A DNA stretch of 64,000 nt. Source: Mycolicibacterium mucogenicum DSM 44124. GTDB taxonomy: Bacteria > Actinomycetota > Actinomycetes > Mycobacteriales > Mycobacteriaceae. Under the pieces are notes generated by a model. It worked only from the letters and a program-made list of their open reading frames with translations, did not search any database and was not told where the DNA came from. The position numbers and the translations under genes are program-made. The stretch is taken from the NCBI RefSeq assembly GCF_005670685.2, contig NZ_CP062008.1, positions 1,488,001 through 1,552,000 on the forward strand. The letters run 5' to 3'. Below are positions 26,415 through 36,198 of the stretch, in pieces (positions within the stretch are counted from its first letter, which is position 1; every line of letters begins with the position of its first letter).

Positions 26415-27911
26415 ATGGCTCAGGCCACGGTTGATGCAGGCAAGATCACGGGTGCTCGAGCCGCCGAAACGGGCGTGGACCGCCGCATGTTGATCAATGG
26501 CGAATTGGTCGCGGGCGAAGGTAGCTATCCCTCGATCAACCCGGCCACCGAAGAGGTCTTCGGCCACGCGCCCGAGGCCACCGTGGCCGACGCCGAGGCA
26601 GCCATCAAGGCCGCCCGCCGCGCATTCGACGACACCGACTGGGCCACCAATGTGGAGCTGCGGATCCGCTGCCTCGACCAATTCCACAAAGCTCTCCTCG
26701 AGCACCGCGAGGAGTTGGCGGCGCTGACCATCGAAGAAGTCGGCGCCACGGTCGCGCTGACGCATGGCGCGCAACTCGACCAACCCATCGCGATCGTGCG
26801 CTACTACGCCGACCTGCTCGAGACCTTTCCGATGACCGAGGACCTCGGCACCGTCGAGATCCGTGGCGCCCAGCACCATCGCTGGGTGGAGAAGGAAAGT
26901 GCCGGCGTCGTCGCGGCGATCATCGCCTACAACTACCCGAACCAACTGGCACTGGCCAAGCTCGCCCCGGCACTGGCGGCGGGCTGCACGGTGGTGCTCA
27001 AAGCGGCCCCCGACACTCCCTTGGTCACCCTGGCGCTGGGTGAGCTCATCGCCAACCACACCGACATCCCTGCCGGCGTCGTCAACATCATCAGTTCGTC
27101 CGACCCGGCGGTCGGCATCGTCCTGACCACCAGTGGCGACGTCGACGCCGTGACCTTCACCGGCTCGACCGCGACCGGCCGGGCCATCATGGCCGCCGCC
27201 AGCACGACCCTCAAGCGGGTGTTCCTGGAACTGGGCGGGAAGTCCGCCGCCATCGTGCTCGACGACGCCGACTTCGCCTTGGCCGCAATGTTTTCCGCGT
27301 TCAGCATGGTCACCCACGCCGGCCAGGGCTGCGCACTGACCAGCCGGCTGCTCGTGCCGCGGAAACATCACGACGAGATCGTCGAGATGGTCAAGGCCAA
27401 CTTCTCGCATGTGCGCTGGGGCGATCCCAAGGATCCGGCCACCTACATGGGGCCGCTCATCAGCCAGAAGCAGCGCGACAAGGTCGATGCCATGGTGCAA
27501 CGGGCCGTCGCCGACGGCGCCACCCTGGTCACCGGCGGCGAGAAGAAGGGCCCCGGCTACTTCTACACGCCGACCCTGCTGACGAACGTCGACCCCGACA
27601 GTGAGATCGCCCAGGAGGAAGTCTTCGGACCCGTGCTGGCGGTGATCGCGTACGACGACGATGACCACGCGGCCGAGATCGCCAACAACTCCATCTACGG
27701 ACTGTCGGGCGCGGTGTTCGGCAGTCAGGAGCGCGCCCTGGCGTTGGCCCGGCGCATCCGCACCGGAACCTTTTCGATCAACGGCGGCAATTACTTCAGC
27801 CCCGACAGCCCGTTCGGCGGGTACAAGCAGTCCGGTATCGGCCGGGAGATGGGTGCGGCCGGACTCGAAGAGTTTCTCGAGCGCAAGACCTTCGCCACGG
27901 TCGTCGCCTAG
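26415..27911 (+). CDS. NAD(P)-dependent aldehyde dehydrogenase
   Basis: The 498-residue enzyme has the full aldehyde dehydrogenase core: the IIAYNYPNQLALAKLAPALA cofactor strand, the general-base Glu in LELGGKSAAIVL, the catalytic Cys in HAGQGCALTSR, and the C-terminal SPFGGYKQSGIGRE. It should oxidise an aldehyde to the acid, possibly a lipid- or sterol-derived one given that it heads the mce operon. The downstream genes follow within 14 bp or overlap, so it probably shares their transcript. Known mce operons more often begin with a FadD ligase or directly with yrbE. Confidence 0.93.
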   Translation: MAQATVDAGKITGARAAETGVDRRMLINGELVAGEGSYPSINPATEEVFGHAPEATVADAEAAIKAARRAFDDTDWATNVELRIRCLDQFHKALLEHREELAALTIEEVGATVALTHGAQLDQPIAIVRYYADLLETFPMTEDLGTVEIRGAQHHRWVEKESAGVVAAIIAYNYPNQLALAKLAPALAAGCTVVLKAAPDTPLVTLALGELIANHTDIPAGVVNIISSSDPAVGIVLTTSGDVDAVTFTGSTATGRAIMAAASTTLKRVFLELGGKSAAIVLDDADFALAAMFSAFSMVTHAGQGCALTSRLLVPRKHHDEIVEMVKANFSHVRWGDPKDPATYMGPLISQKQRDKVDAMVQRAVADGATLVTGGEKKGPGYFYTPTLLTNVDPDSEIAQEEVFGPVLAVIAYDDDDHAAEIANNSIYGLSGAVFGSQERALALARRIRTGTFSINGGNYFSPDSPFGGYKQSGIGREMGAAGLEEFLERKTFATVVA

Positions 27912-27925
27912 ACCAGGTTCATTTC

Positions 27926-28249
27926 ATGCCCACCGTCATCGCCATCGGTACGTACCTGCCGTTGACCGAGAGCAGCAATGCCGCCGGGCCACTGGCCGGG
28001 TTGGGCCTCGATCCCGAGCTGGACGGCGTCGGCATCCGGACACTCGTGAAAATCACTGGTACGCAGGCCGGTTCCCACCCGCCGGGTGCCATCGGTGTGG
28101 CACAGTGCGTCGAGTTGTTCCAACAACTTCGTGGCACTGCCCACAGTCAGGTGGACGGCGCCCGCATCGCGTTGGCACACAACATTGGCGGTCCGGCTGC
28201 CGTGTCGGCCGTGACGATTCTGGAAGGACCGGGCGCGGATGGCAGGTAA
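27926..28249 (+). CDS. Remnant of a thiolase-fold protein (N- and C-terminal ends only)
   Basis: The 107-residue product ends with a stretch typical of the thiolase C-terminus: GSHPPGAIGVAQCVELFQQL corresponds to 'GHPvGATGvaQ.vEl..QL', and ALAHNIGGPAAVSAVTIL to the closing strands. Its first 15 residues (VIAIGTYLP) resemble the first strand of thiolase-fold proteins. The whole middle, including the catalytic Cys domain, is missing, which suggests an in-frame internal deletion of a gene of about 400 codons. It overlaps yrbEA by 11 bp, so translational coupling could explain why a remnant persists. The call rests on motif reading only. Confidence 0.55.
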   Translation: MPTVIAIGTYLPLTESSNAAGPLAGLGLDPELDGVGIRTLVKITGTQAGSHPPGAIGVAQCVELFQQLRGTAHSQVDGARIALAHNIGGPAAVSAVTILEGPGADGR

Positions 28250-29048
28250 GGGGCCGGACCGGTGGTCACCGGGGATTTCGTTCGCGCGCAGTGCATCCGG
28301 GCCGATGCAGGCCATCGGTGGGTTGTTCGCGATGTCGGCGGACGCGGTGCGGTATCTGTTTCGGCGGCCGTTCCAGATGCGTGAGTTCCTGGAGCAGTCG
28401 TGGTTTGTGGCGCGGGTGTCGTTGGCGCCCACCTTGTTGGTGGCGATCCCGTTCACGGTGCTGGTGTCGTTCACGTTGAACATCCTGTTGCGTGAGTTGG
28501 GTGCGGCGGACTTGTCGGGGGCGGGTGCGGCGTTCGGTGCGGTGACCCAGGTCGGTCCCATGGTGACGGTGTTGATCGTCGCGGGGGCGGGCGCGACGGC
28601 AATGTGCGCGGATTTGGGATCGCGGACCATCCGCGAGGAGATCGACGCGATGGAAGTGCTGGGCATCAACCCGGTGGCCCGGTTGGTGACGCCCCGGATG
28701 CTGGCCTCGGGTCTGGTTGCGCTGCTGCTGAACTCGCTGGTGGTGATCATCGGCATCCTGGGCGGCTACATCTTCTCGGTGTTCGTCCAGGACGTGAACC
28801 CCGGTGCGTTCGCGGCCGGGATCACGCTGCTGACGGGTGTGCCCGAGGTGATCATCTCGTGTATCAAGGCCGCGCTGTTCGGGCTGATCGCCGGGCTCGT
28901 GGCGTGTTACCGCGGGTTGACCATCTCCGGGGGCGGGGCCAAGGCCGTCGGTAACGCGGTCAACGAGACGGTGGTGTACGCGTTCATGGCGTTGTTCGTG
29001 ATCAACGTCGTGGTCACCGCCATCGGTATCCGGATGACGGCGCGGTAG
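28239..29048 (+). CDS. yrbEA: YrbEA, MlaE-like permease of the Mce system
   Basis: The 269-residue integral membrane protein has the MlaE/YrbE pattern, including the hallmark loop SRTIREEIDAMEVLGINPVA, which contacts the ATPase in these importers. The N-terminal FRRPFQMREFLEQSWFVAR amphipathic segment is also typical. Together with YrbEB it forms the permease through which MCE proteins deliver lipids or sterols. The ATPase (Mkl/MceG) is not in this window; in mycobacteria it is encoded elsewhere and shared. Codon use is unusually rich in TTG and GTG compared with fas. Confidence 0.95.
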   Translation: MAGKGPDRWSPGISFARSASGPMQAIGGLFAMSADAVRYLFRRPFQMREFLEQSWFVARVSLAPTLLVAIPFTVLVSFTLNILLRELGAADLSGAGAAFGAVTQVGPMVTVLIVAGAGATAMCADLGSRTIREEIDAMEVLGINPVARLVTPRMLASGLVALLLNSLVVIIGILGGYIFSVFVQDVNPGAFAAGITLLTGVPEVIISCIKAALFGLIAGLVACYRGLTISGGGAKAVGNAVNETVVYAFMALFVINVVVTAIGIRMTAR

Positions 29049-29057
29049 GACGCGGCG

Positions 29058-29912
29058 ATGGCACTCAAGACGCTGCGGCAGACGTATCCGCGGATGGCGC
29101 GCGAGCTGGGCCGGCCGATCGGTCTACTGGGGCGCATCGGTGATCACACGTTGTTCTACGGCAAGGCGTTGGCCGGGGTGCCGTTCGCCGGGTCGCACTA
29201 CCGCAAGGAGGTCGTGCGGCTGATCGCCGAGATCTCCATGGGCGCCGGAACGTTGGCGATGATCGGCGGGACGGTCGCGATCGTGGGCTTCTTGACGCTG
29301 GCCACCGGCGGCACGCTGGCGGTGCAGGGGTACAGCAGCCTGGGCAACATCGGCATCGAGGCGTTGACCGGGTTCTTGTCTGCGTTCATCAATGTGCGGA
29401 TCGCGGCGCCTATCGTCGCCGGGATCGGGCTGGCCGCCACCTTCGGCGCGGGGGTGACCGCGCAGTTGGGGGCGATGCGGATCAACGAGGAGATCGACGC
29501 GCTGGAGTCCATGGCGATCCGCCCGATCTCGTACCTGGTGTCCACGCGAATCCTGGCCGGCATGATCGCGATCACCCCGCTGTACTCCATTGCGGTGATC
29601 TTGTCGTTCATCGCGTCACGGTTCGTCACGGTGATGTTGTTCGGCCAGTCCGCGGGCCTGTACGACCACTACTTCTATACCTTCCTGAACCCGGTCGATC
29701 TGCTGTGGTCGTTTCTGCAGGCCATCCTGATGGCCTTGACGATCCTGTTCATCCATACCTATTTCGGCTACTTCGCCACCGGTGGTCCGTCGGGAGTCGG
29801 TGTGGCCGTGGGCAATGCGGTGCGTACGTCCCTGGTCGTGGTGGTGTCGGTGACCCTGCTGGTGTCACTGTCGATCTACGGCTCCAACGGCAACTTCCAC
29901 CTGTCGGGCTAG
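29058..29912 (+). CDS. yrbEB: YrbEB, second MlaE-like permease of the Mce system
   Basis: The 284-residue protein has the same fold as YrbEA, with the equivalent loop AMRINEEIDALESMAIRPIS and the N-terminal FYGKALAGVPFAGSHYRKEV segment. It begins 9 bp after yrbEA, and mceA starts 8 bp after its stop. It is the expected heterodimer partner in the permease. Confidence 0.95.
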   Translation: MALKTLRQTYPRMARELGRPIGLLGRIGDHTLFYGKALAGVPFAGSHYRKEVVRLIAEISMGAGTLAMIGGTVAIVGFLTLATGGTLAVQGYSSLGNIGIEALTGFLSAFINVRIAAPIVAGIGLAATFGAGVTAQLGAMRINEEIDALESMAIRPISYLVSTRILAGMIAITPLYSIAVILSFIASRFVTVMLFGQSAGLYDHYFYTFLNPVDLLWSFLQAILMALTILFIHTYFGYFATGGPSGVGVAVGNAVRTSLVVVVSVTLLVSLSIYGSNGNFHLSG

Positions 29913-29920
29913 GGGCGACG

Positions 29921-31198
29921 GTGACGAAGAACCTGGGTCCGGGCCCCCTCCACCGGTCAGAGACCACCAGCTCCGCGGCTCCCGTGGCGGCCAAAGGCGG
30001 CGGACATTTCGGCGCCCGGACCTACGCGCGACCGCTGGCAGGCCTGGCGACGGTCGCCGTGGTCGGTGCGGTGATCGCATTGGCCATTGCCCTGTTCTCC
30101 GACAGTTTCACCGAATCGGTTCCGGTGACGGTCATTTCGCAGCGTGCCGGTCTGGTCATGAACCCGGACGCCAAAGTCAAGATGCGGGGGATCGAGGTCG
30201 GCACCGTCGAATCGATCGAGCAGCGCGCGGACGGCACCGCCGCCCTGCACTTGGCGATGGATCCGTCGCAGCTGCATCTGATTCCCGGGAATGTCCGCGC
30301 GAACATCGCGTCCTCGACGGTGTTCGGCGCGAAATATGTTGACCTGCAGGCGCCTTCCGATCCGTCCTCGACACCACTGCGGGCCGGACAAGAGCTGGGT
30401 GGCGACCACGTCACCGTCGAGATCAACACCGTGTTCCAACAGCTCACGAACGTGCTCGACAAGATCGACCCCGCCAAGCTGAACCAGACCCTGGCGGCCA
30501 TGTCGACCGCAGTGGCCGGGCGCGGCGAGCAATTCGGCCAGACCATGGTCGACTTCGACACCCTGCTGGCCAAGCTGAACCCGAGCCTCGCCAACTTCGG
30601 ACACGACATCGAGGTGATGGCCCCGGTGTCGCAGGCCTATGCCGATGCCGCACCCGACCTGCTCGAAACGGTCAAGAACGCCACCAGGATGAGCGCGACC
30701 TTGACCGAGGAACAGAAGAGTCTGGACAGTTTCCTGATCAGCATGTCGGGGCTCGCGGACACGGGCAACGATGTGCTCGGCGGAAATCGGGAGCAGCTCA
30801 GCAAGGTGCTGCACCTGTTGGCCCCGACTACCGACCTGCTCAACGAGTACGCGCCGGGGCTCAAATGTGCGCTGGGCGGAATGAACTTCCTGGCGCACCA
30901 GCCGCCGCAGCCCAATCCCGGCGTGATGGTCAACGCGTCGTTCGTCATGGGCATCGACCGCTACCGCTACCCGTCGAACCTGCCCAAAGTCGCGGCCAAG
31001 GGCGGCCCGCACTGTATGGGCTTGCCCTACATCGGATTTGGTAACCGGTCCAAGTATCTGGTCACGGACACCGCCGCCAACCCATGGGTGTACGGCAACC
31101 CAGGGGTGGTGCTCAACTCCGACGGCCTGAAGCAGATCCTGTTCGGCCCGATCGACGGTCCGCCGCGCAACACCACTCAGGCGGGTATGCCCGGATGA
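29921..31198 (+). CDS. mceA: MceA-family protein
   Basis: The 425-residue protein has a short cytoplasmic head, one membrane helix at about residues 38-59, then the MCE/MlaD domain with KVKMRGIEVGTVESIEQR and the VFGAKYVDLQAP segment, and a long helical and C-terminal MCE-family region with two Cys. Mce proteins form a periplasm-spanning hexameric tube for lipid import; MceA is the first subunit. The GTG at 29921 gives a proper N-terminus; the longer in-frame reading overlaps yrbEB. It overlaps mceB by 4 bp. I cannot assign the cluster to a numbered mce locus. Confidence 0.93.
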   Translation: MTKNLGPGPLHRSETTSSAAPVAAKGGGHFGARTYARPLAGLATVAVVGAVIALAIALFSDSFTESVPVTVISQRAGLVMNPDAKVKMRGIEVGTVESIEQRADGTAALHLAMDPSQLHLIPGNVRANIASSTVFGAKYVDLQAPSDPSSTPLRAGQELGGDHVTVEINTVFQQLTNVLDKIDPAKLNQTLAAMSTAVAGRGEQFGQTMVDFDTLLAKLNPSLANFGHDIEVMAPVSQAYADAAPDLLETVKNATRMSATLTEEQKSLDSFLISMSGLADTGNDVLGGNREQLSKVLHLLAPTTDLLNEYAPGLKCALGGMNFLAHQPPQPNPGVMVNASFVMGIDRYRYPSNLPKVAAKGGPHCMGLPYIGFGNRSKYLVTDTAANPWVYGNPGVVLNSDGLKQILFGPIDGPPRNTTQAGMPG

Positions 31199-32220
31199 AG
31201 CGTTCCAACTCCACACTGATCAAGTTCTCGGTGTTCGCCGCCGTCATGGTGCTGATGACGGTCTTCTTGTTCATGGCCTTCGGCCAATACCGCAGCGGCT
31301 CCACGTCGCAGTACAAGGCGGTGTTCGCCGACGCCTCGCGGCTCAAGGGCGGCGACTCGGTGCGGGTGGCCGGTGTCCGGGTGGGCACCGTGAACGATGT
31401 TGAGTTGCAAGACGATCACAAGGTGCTGGTCACATTCGACGCCGACAAGGACGTCGCGCTGACCACGGGGACCAAGGTTGCGGTCCGCTATCTCAACCTG
31501 GTCGGGGACCGCTTCCTCGAGTTGACGGCCGCACCGGGATCATCCCGGATTCTGCCCGCGGGCTCGACCATCGGTGAGGACCGTACGTCCGGTGCCCTGG
31601 ATCTGGATCTCCTGCTCAACGGATTGCGGCCCGTGGTCCGCGGGCTGAACCCACAGGACGTGAACGCACTGACGTCGTCGCTGGTCCAGATCTTCCAGGG
31701 GCAAGGGGACAACCTGGATTCCCTGCTGGGCAGGACGTCGTCGTTCTCGAATACGGTGGCGGACAACGCCCAGACGGTGTCGCAGCTGATCGACAACCTG
31801 AACCAGGTGGTCGGCACCTTGTCCAAAGACGGAAACCAATTCTCCGGCGCCATCGACAAGCTGCAGCAATTGATCAGCGGGCTGGCCCAGGATCGGGATC
31901 CGATCGGCAGCGCCATCACCCAACTGGATCAGGGGACCGCCTCGATCACCAGTCTGTTGAACCAGGCACGGGAGCCGCTGAAGCTGACCGTCGACGAACT
32001 CAACCGACTGGCTCCGTTCCTCGATGACCATAAGACGGTGCTGGACCGTGGCATTCAGAAGGATGTGGAGGTCTACCACAAGCTGGCCCGCCTCGGATCG
32101 TATGGCAGCTGGATCATGTACTACATCTGTGGTCTGCAGGTTCGCGTGTCAGACCTGCAGGGTCGCACCGCGGTGTTCCCGATGATTCAGCAAGAGGGCG
32201 GAAGGTGCGGTGAGCCCTGA
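31195..32220 (+). CDS. mceB: MceB-family protein
   Basis: The 341-residue product starts MKRSNSTLIKFSVFAAVM, with a membrane anchor at about residues 10-30. The MCE domain follows (VRVAGVRVGTVNDVELQDD, VRYLNLVGDRFLEL), then a long helical stretch of heptad-like repeats and a C-terminal MCEfam portion with a Cys in YICGLQVRVSD. The start overlaps mceA (ATGA), and the stop shares one base with the mceC start. Confidence 0.93.
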   Translation: MKRSNSTLIKFSVFAAVMVLMTVFLFMAFGQYRSGSTSQYKAVFADASRLKGGDSVRVAGVRVGTVNDVELQDDHKVLVTFDADKDVALTTGTKVAVRYLNLVGDRFLELTAAPGSSRILPAGSTIGEDRTSGALDLDLLLNGLRPVVRGLNPQDVNALTSSLVQIFQGQGDNLDSLLGRTSSFSNTVADNAQTVSQLIDNLNQVVGTLSKDGNQFSGAIDKLQQLISGLAQDRDPIGSAITQLDQGTASITSLLNQAREPLKLTVDELNRLAPFLDDHKTVLDRGIQKDVEVYHKLARLGSYGSWIMYYICGLQVRVSDLQGRTAVFPMIQQEGGRCGEP

Positions 32221-33302
32221 TGCTGAAATATCGCGGTGCACGGCTGGTCAAGGCCGGATTCTTCGGTGTTGTGTTGATAGCGCTCATCATTGCCATCGGA
32301 TTGCAGCCCGAACGGATCAGCCAGTGGGCCACTTCGGTGCGCTACCAGGCGGAGTTCACCGAGGCGGGCGGGATAGCGAAAGGCAATCAGGTCACCGTGT
32401 CCGGCATCAAGATCGGCACGGTCACCGACATCGCGCTGCGGGACGGCAATGCGGTGGTCACCTTCACCGCCAAGGGCAAGTACCCATTGGGTTCGCAAAC
32501 CACCGCGCACATCCGCACCGGGTCGCTGCTCGGCGAGCGGGTGCTGACCCTGGAATCGCGCGGCACGGGCACCATGCGGCCCAACGACGTCATCCCCACC
32601 ACGCGGACCTCGTCGCCATACTCGCTGACCGATGCGGTGGGCGAATTGACCAGCAACACCGCCGGCACCGATACCGCTTCGCTCAACCAGTCGCTCGACA
32701 CGCTGGCCGCGACGCTCGACCAGATCGCGCCGAAGCTCGGTCCGACCTTCGACGGGCTCAGCCGAGTATCGCGATCGCTCAACAGCCGCAACGAAAGCCT
32801 CGCCGGACTGCTCAAGAGCGCAGCGGATGTCACCAACGTGCTCTCCCAACGCAGTGGACAGTTGAACACATTGATCCTCGATGCCAACGACCTGCTCGGC
32901 GTGCTCAACGAGCGGCGCGAGGCGATCGTCGCGCTGCTCGCCAACACGTCGGCGGTGTCCAAACAGTTGTCGGGTCTGGTGCACGACAACCAGAAACAAT
33001 TGGCGCCCACACTCGAGCGGTTGAACCGAGTGACCGAGATTCTCGAGAAGAACCGCGACAACATCACCAAGATTCTCCCCGACATGCGGAAATTCATGCT
33101 GTCGCAAGGTGAGACGCTGGCCAACGGCCCGTACTACAGCGCCTATGTGCCGAACCTGATCCCCGCGCAGACGCTGCAACCGTTCTTCGACTATGCGTTC
33201 GGCTTCCGTCGCGGCGTGCACGCCGGCCAACCGCCGGACAACGCCGGACCGCGTGCCGAGCTCCCGCTGCCCTACAACGGTATTCCCGGAGGATCGCGCT
33301 GA
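32220..33302 (+). CDS. mceC: MceC-family protein
   Basis: The 360-residue protein has an N-terminal anchor at about residues 11-28 (AGFFGVVLIALIIAIGL). The MCE domain shows QVTVSGIKIGTVTDIALRDG and the beta-hairpin LLGERVLTLESRG. A helical region with regular hydrophobic heptads follows, which in Mce proteins builds the tube wall. It ends in a short Pro/Gly-rich tail. It is fourth of the eight yrbE-mce genes, with one-base stop/start overlaps on both sides. Confidence 0.93.
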   Translation: MLKYRGARLVKAGFFGVVLIALIIAIGLQPERISQWATSVRYQAEFTEAGGIAKGNQVTVSGIKIGTVTDIALRDGNAVVTFTAKGKYPLGSQTTAHIRTGSLLGERVLTLESRGTGTMRPNDVIPTTRTSSPYSLTDAVGELTSNTAGTDTASLNQSLDTLAATLDQIAPKLGPTFDGLSRVSRSLNSRNESLAGLLKSAADVTNVLSQRSGQLNTLILDANDLLGVLNERREAIVALLANTSAVSKQLSGLVHDNQKQLAPTLERLNRVTEILEKNRDNITKILPDMRKFMLSQGETLANGPYYSAYVPNLIPAQTLQPFFDYAFGFRRGVHAGQPPDNAGPRAELPLPYNGIPGGSR

Positions 33303-34831
33303 TGACGCGTAGGCGGTTGGCCGCGGCCGCGGTGGTCGCGCTGTTGGTGGTCGGCGGTGGATTCCTGGTGCGCCACTTGTTCTTTGCGCCCCGAACCATC
33401 AGCGCACTGTTCACCGAAGCCACCGGCATCTATCCGGGAGACGACGTCCGCGTGGCCGGCGTGAAGGTCGGCACCATCGGCGCGATCGTGCCGGAGGGCA
33501 CACAGACCCGGCTGACCCTCGACATCGACCGCGACGTGCCGATTCCCGCGGACGCCAAGGCCGTGATCGTGGCGCAGAACCTGGTGGCGGCGCGGTACGT
33601 CCAGCTGACCCCGGTGTACCGGCACAGCGGTCCGAAGCTGGGTGACAATGCCGTCATTCCGTTGGACCGCACCGCCGTTCCGGTCGAGTGGGATGAGGTC
33701 AAGACTCAGCTGACGCGGCTGGCCACCGATCTGGGGCCAAAGAGTGGTGTTTCCGGTACTTCGGTGTCGCGGATGATCGACAGCGCGGCAAATGCGCTGG
33801 ACGGCAACGGCCAGAAGCTACACGACACCATCACCGAAATGGCCGGTGCAGCAAGGGTGCTGGCGGCCGGCAGCGGCAACATGGTCGACATCATCAAGAG
33901 CCTGCAGACCTTCGTCACGGCGTTGCGCGACAGCAATCAGCAGATCGTGGCGTTCCAGAATCGGCTCGTGACGCTCACCGGAGTGGTCGACGGCAGCAAG
34001 TCGGATCTCGATGCGGCACTGAAGGATCTGTCGACGTCGATCGTCGAGGTGCAGAACTTCGTCGCCGGCACCCGGGACCAGACAGCCGAGCAGGTGCGCC
34101 GACTGACCAACGTCACGCAGAACCTCGTGGACAACCAGATGCAGCTGAAGAACATCCTGCACATCGCCCCCAACGAGTTCGTCAACGCATACAACATCTA
34201 CAACCCGGTGACAGGCAGTCCGGTCGGCCAATTCGTACTGAACAACTTCTCGTCACCCGTCGAATTCATCTGCGGGGCAATCGGTGCGTTGGAGAACACC
34301 ACCGCACCCGAGACCGCGAAGCTCTGTGCGCAGTACCTCGGTCCGGCCCTGCGCCTGGTCAACTTCAACCATCTGCCGTTCGGGATCGATCCGTTCCTGA
34401 TGCCGGCCGCGTCGCCAGAGGACCTCGTGTATTCCGAAGCGCGCCTGGCACCCGGTGGCGGTGGCGGATCGCCGGTACCGCCGGAGACCGATCCGGTGCT
34501 GTCGGCCTACAACCCTGGCCCGGCCGTGCCGCCCTTCACCGGCAGGCCGCCGGGCACTCCGCCACCGGGAGCCGACCAGATGCTGCCCAACGCGCTGCCG
34601 AATCCGGGGCCGAACATGCCGCCGTCGGTGTGGTCGATGCTGAATCCGGCCGGGCCGGTGCCCGGGCCCGCCCCGCAAGGCACACCGCCGCCGTTGCCTG
34701 CCGAGGCGCCTGCGGCACCGGTCGGTCCTCCTGTGCCCGCGGGCCAGATCGGTAGCGACACTCCACTCGGCCCGGGCATGTCCGCCGCCCCGCCACCACC
34801 GGCCCCGGCAGAAGGGGCGCCGCGCCCATGA
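33302..34831 (+). CDS. mceD: MceD-family protein with Pro-rich tail
   Basis: The 509-residue protein has an anchor at about residues 6-23, the MCE domain (DVRVAGVKVGTIGAIVPEG, LVAARYVQLTPVY) and a helical middle. A C-terminal tail of about 120 residues is very rich in Pro, Gly and Ala (PPPGADQMLPNALPNPGPN). Such tails are usual on MceD and MceF and are thought to reach into the cell wall. It overlaps mceE by 4 bp. Confidence 0.92.
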   Translation: MTRRRLAAAAVVALLVVGGGFLVRHLFFAPRTISALFTEATGIYPGDDVRVAGVKVGTIGAIVPEGTQTRLTLDIDRDVPIPADAKAVIVAQNLVAARYVQLTPVYRHSGPKLGDNAVIPLDRTAVPVEWDEVKTQLTRLATDLGPKSGVSGTSVSRMIDSAANALDGNGQKLHDTITEMAGAARVLAAGSGNMVDIIKSLQTFVTALRDSNQQIVAFQNRLVTLTGVVDGSKSDLDAALKDLSTSIVEVQNFVAGTRDQTAEQVRRLTNVTQNLVDNQMQLKNILHIAPNEFVNAYNIYNPVTGSPVGQFVLNNFSSPVEFICGAIGALENTTAPETAKLCAQYLGPALRLVNFNHLPFGIDPFLMPAASPEDLVYSEARLAPGGGGGSPVPPETDPVLSAYNPGPAVPPFTGRPPGTPPPGADQMLPNALPNPGPNMPPSVWSMLNPAGPVPGPAPQGTPPPLPAEAPAAPVGPPVPAGQIGSDTPLGPGMSAAPPPPAPAEGAPRP

Positions 34832-36198
34832 GCACTGTGAAATCTGCTGGTGCACAATATCGTTCCCGATGGGAGCGGACGGCAAAGGCGGCCCTGGCGA
34901 CCGGCGTGGCGATCATGCTGACCACAACCGGCTGTGCGTTTCAGGGCGTGAACTCGCTTCCGCTGCCCGGCGCGGTCGGCCGTGGGACGGGCTCGACGGT
35001 GTACCACGTCGAGGTCGCGAACGTGGCGACGCTCGAACCGAATTCGCCGGTGATGATCAACGACGTCGTGGTGGGCAGCGTCCGCCGCATGACGGCCAAG
35101 AACTGGCACGCGGACATCGAGTTCTCGGTGAAGCCGGGCGTGACCGTCCCTGCCAATGTGGTGGCGCGGGTCGGCCAGACCAGCCTGCTGGGTTCGATGC
35201 ACCTGGCACTGGACCCGCCGGTCGGCCAAAACCCGAGCGGCGCTTTGGCTCCCGGCGCGACGATCCCGTTGAACGACTCGTCGACCTACCCGACCACCGA
35301 ACGGACGTTGTCGTCTTTGGCTGCCGTGGTCAACGGCGGCGGGCTGGGCCAGATCGGGGACGTGATCCACAACTTCAGCAGCGCGCTGAACGGTCACGAA
35401 GCCGAATTCCGTGATCTGCTGTCACGTTTGAACGACTTCGTCGGCACCCTGGACGACCAACGCGACGCCATCGTCAACTCGATCCAAGCGCTCAACCGGC
35501 TGGCGGCTACGTTCGCCGGGCAGCGCGATGTGCTCACCCAGGCTCTCAACAAGATCCCACCGGCGCTGGATGTGCTGATCAAGCAACGGCCGCAGTTGAC
35601 CACCGCGCTGACCAAACTCGGCAAATTCAGCAACGTGGCGACTGAGCTCGTCAACGACTCCAAGGCCGATCTCGTGAGCAACCTCAAGAACATCACACCG
35701 GCGCTGGCGGCGTTCACCGCCCTGGGGCCCGATGTCGACACCGTTCTCGAGTACCTGCCGCATTTCCCGTTCACCGGCAGCTTCATCGACCGAGCAATCC
35801 GCGGAGACTATTACAACCTCTACGCCGTCATCGACCTCACCATCCCGCGTCTGAAGCACAGCACGATGCTGGGTACCCGGTGGGGGCAGGAGGGCACCCA
35901 ACTTGTGCCGGCGCCAGGTGACCCGTCGTATCTGAACTACACCTACGACCCGCTCAAGACCGGCATCGACCCACCGCCGCCGGGCAGCTGGGTGCCGAGT
36001 TCACCGCAGCCGCCGTGGGCGCCGCCGCCGGCCGTGGCCGAAAGCCCCGGCCCGATGCTGCCGTTGGTACCGCAGGCGGGAATGGCCGGCAGCGTTGTGC
36101 GGGACGCGCCGCCGACCGCCCCGAACCAGCTGTTCGCGGGTCCATACGGAGCGCAGGCGCCCGAGCCGGCCCCGGCGCCGCCGAACGGAGGCAACTGA
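34828..36198 (+). CDS. mceE: MceE-family lipoprotein
   Basis: The 456-residue protein has a lipoprotein signal peptide ending in LTTTGC, with the lipidated Cys at residue 36. The MCE domain follows (SPVMINDVVVGSVRRM, GQTSLLGSMHLALDPP), then the helical region and a Pro-rich end. MceE is the lipoprotein subunit in mycobacterial mce operons (LprK is the Mce1 example), which supports this being a complete six-subunit set in canonical order. Confidence 0.93.
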   Translation: MSTVKSAGAQYRSRWERTAKAALATGVAIMLTTTGCAFQGVNSLPLPGAVGRGTGSTVYHVEVANVATLEPNSPVMINDVVVGSVRRMTAKNWHADIEFSVKPGVTVPANVVARVGQTSLLGSMHLALDPPVGQNPSGALAPGATIPLNDSSTYPTTERTLSSLAAVVNGGGLGQIGDVIHNFSSALNGHEAEFRDLLSRLNDFVGTLDDQRDAIVNSIQALNRLAATFAGQRDVLTQALNKIPPALDVLIKQRPQLTTALTKLGKFSNVATELVNDSKADLVSNLKNITPALAAFTALGPDVDTVLEYLPHFPFTGSFIDRAIRGDYYNLYAVIDLTIPRLKHSTMLGTRWGQEGTQLVPAPGDPSYLNYTYDPLKTGIDPPPPGSWVPSSPQPPWAPPPAVAESPGPMLPLVPQAGMAGSVVRDAPPTAPNQLFAGPYGAQAPEPAPAPPNGGN

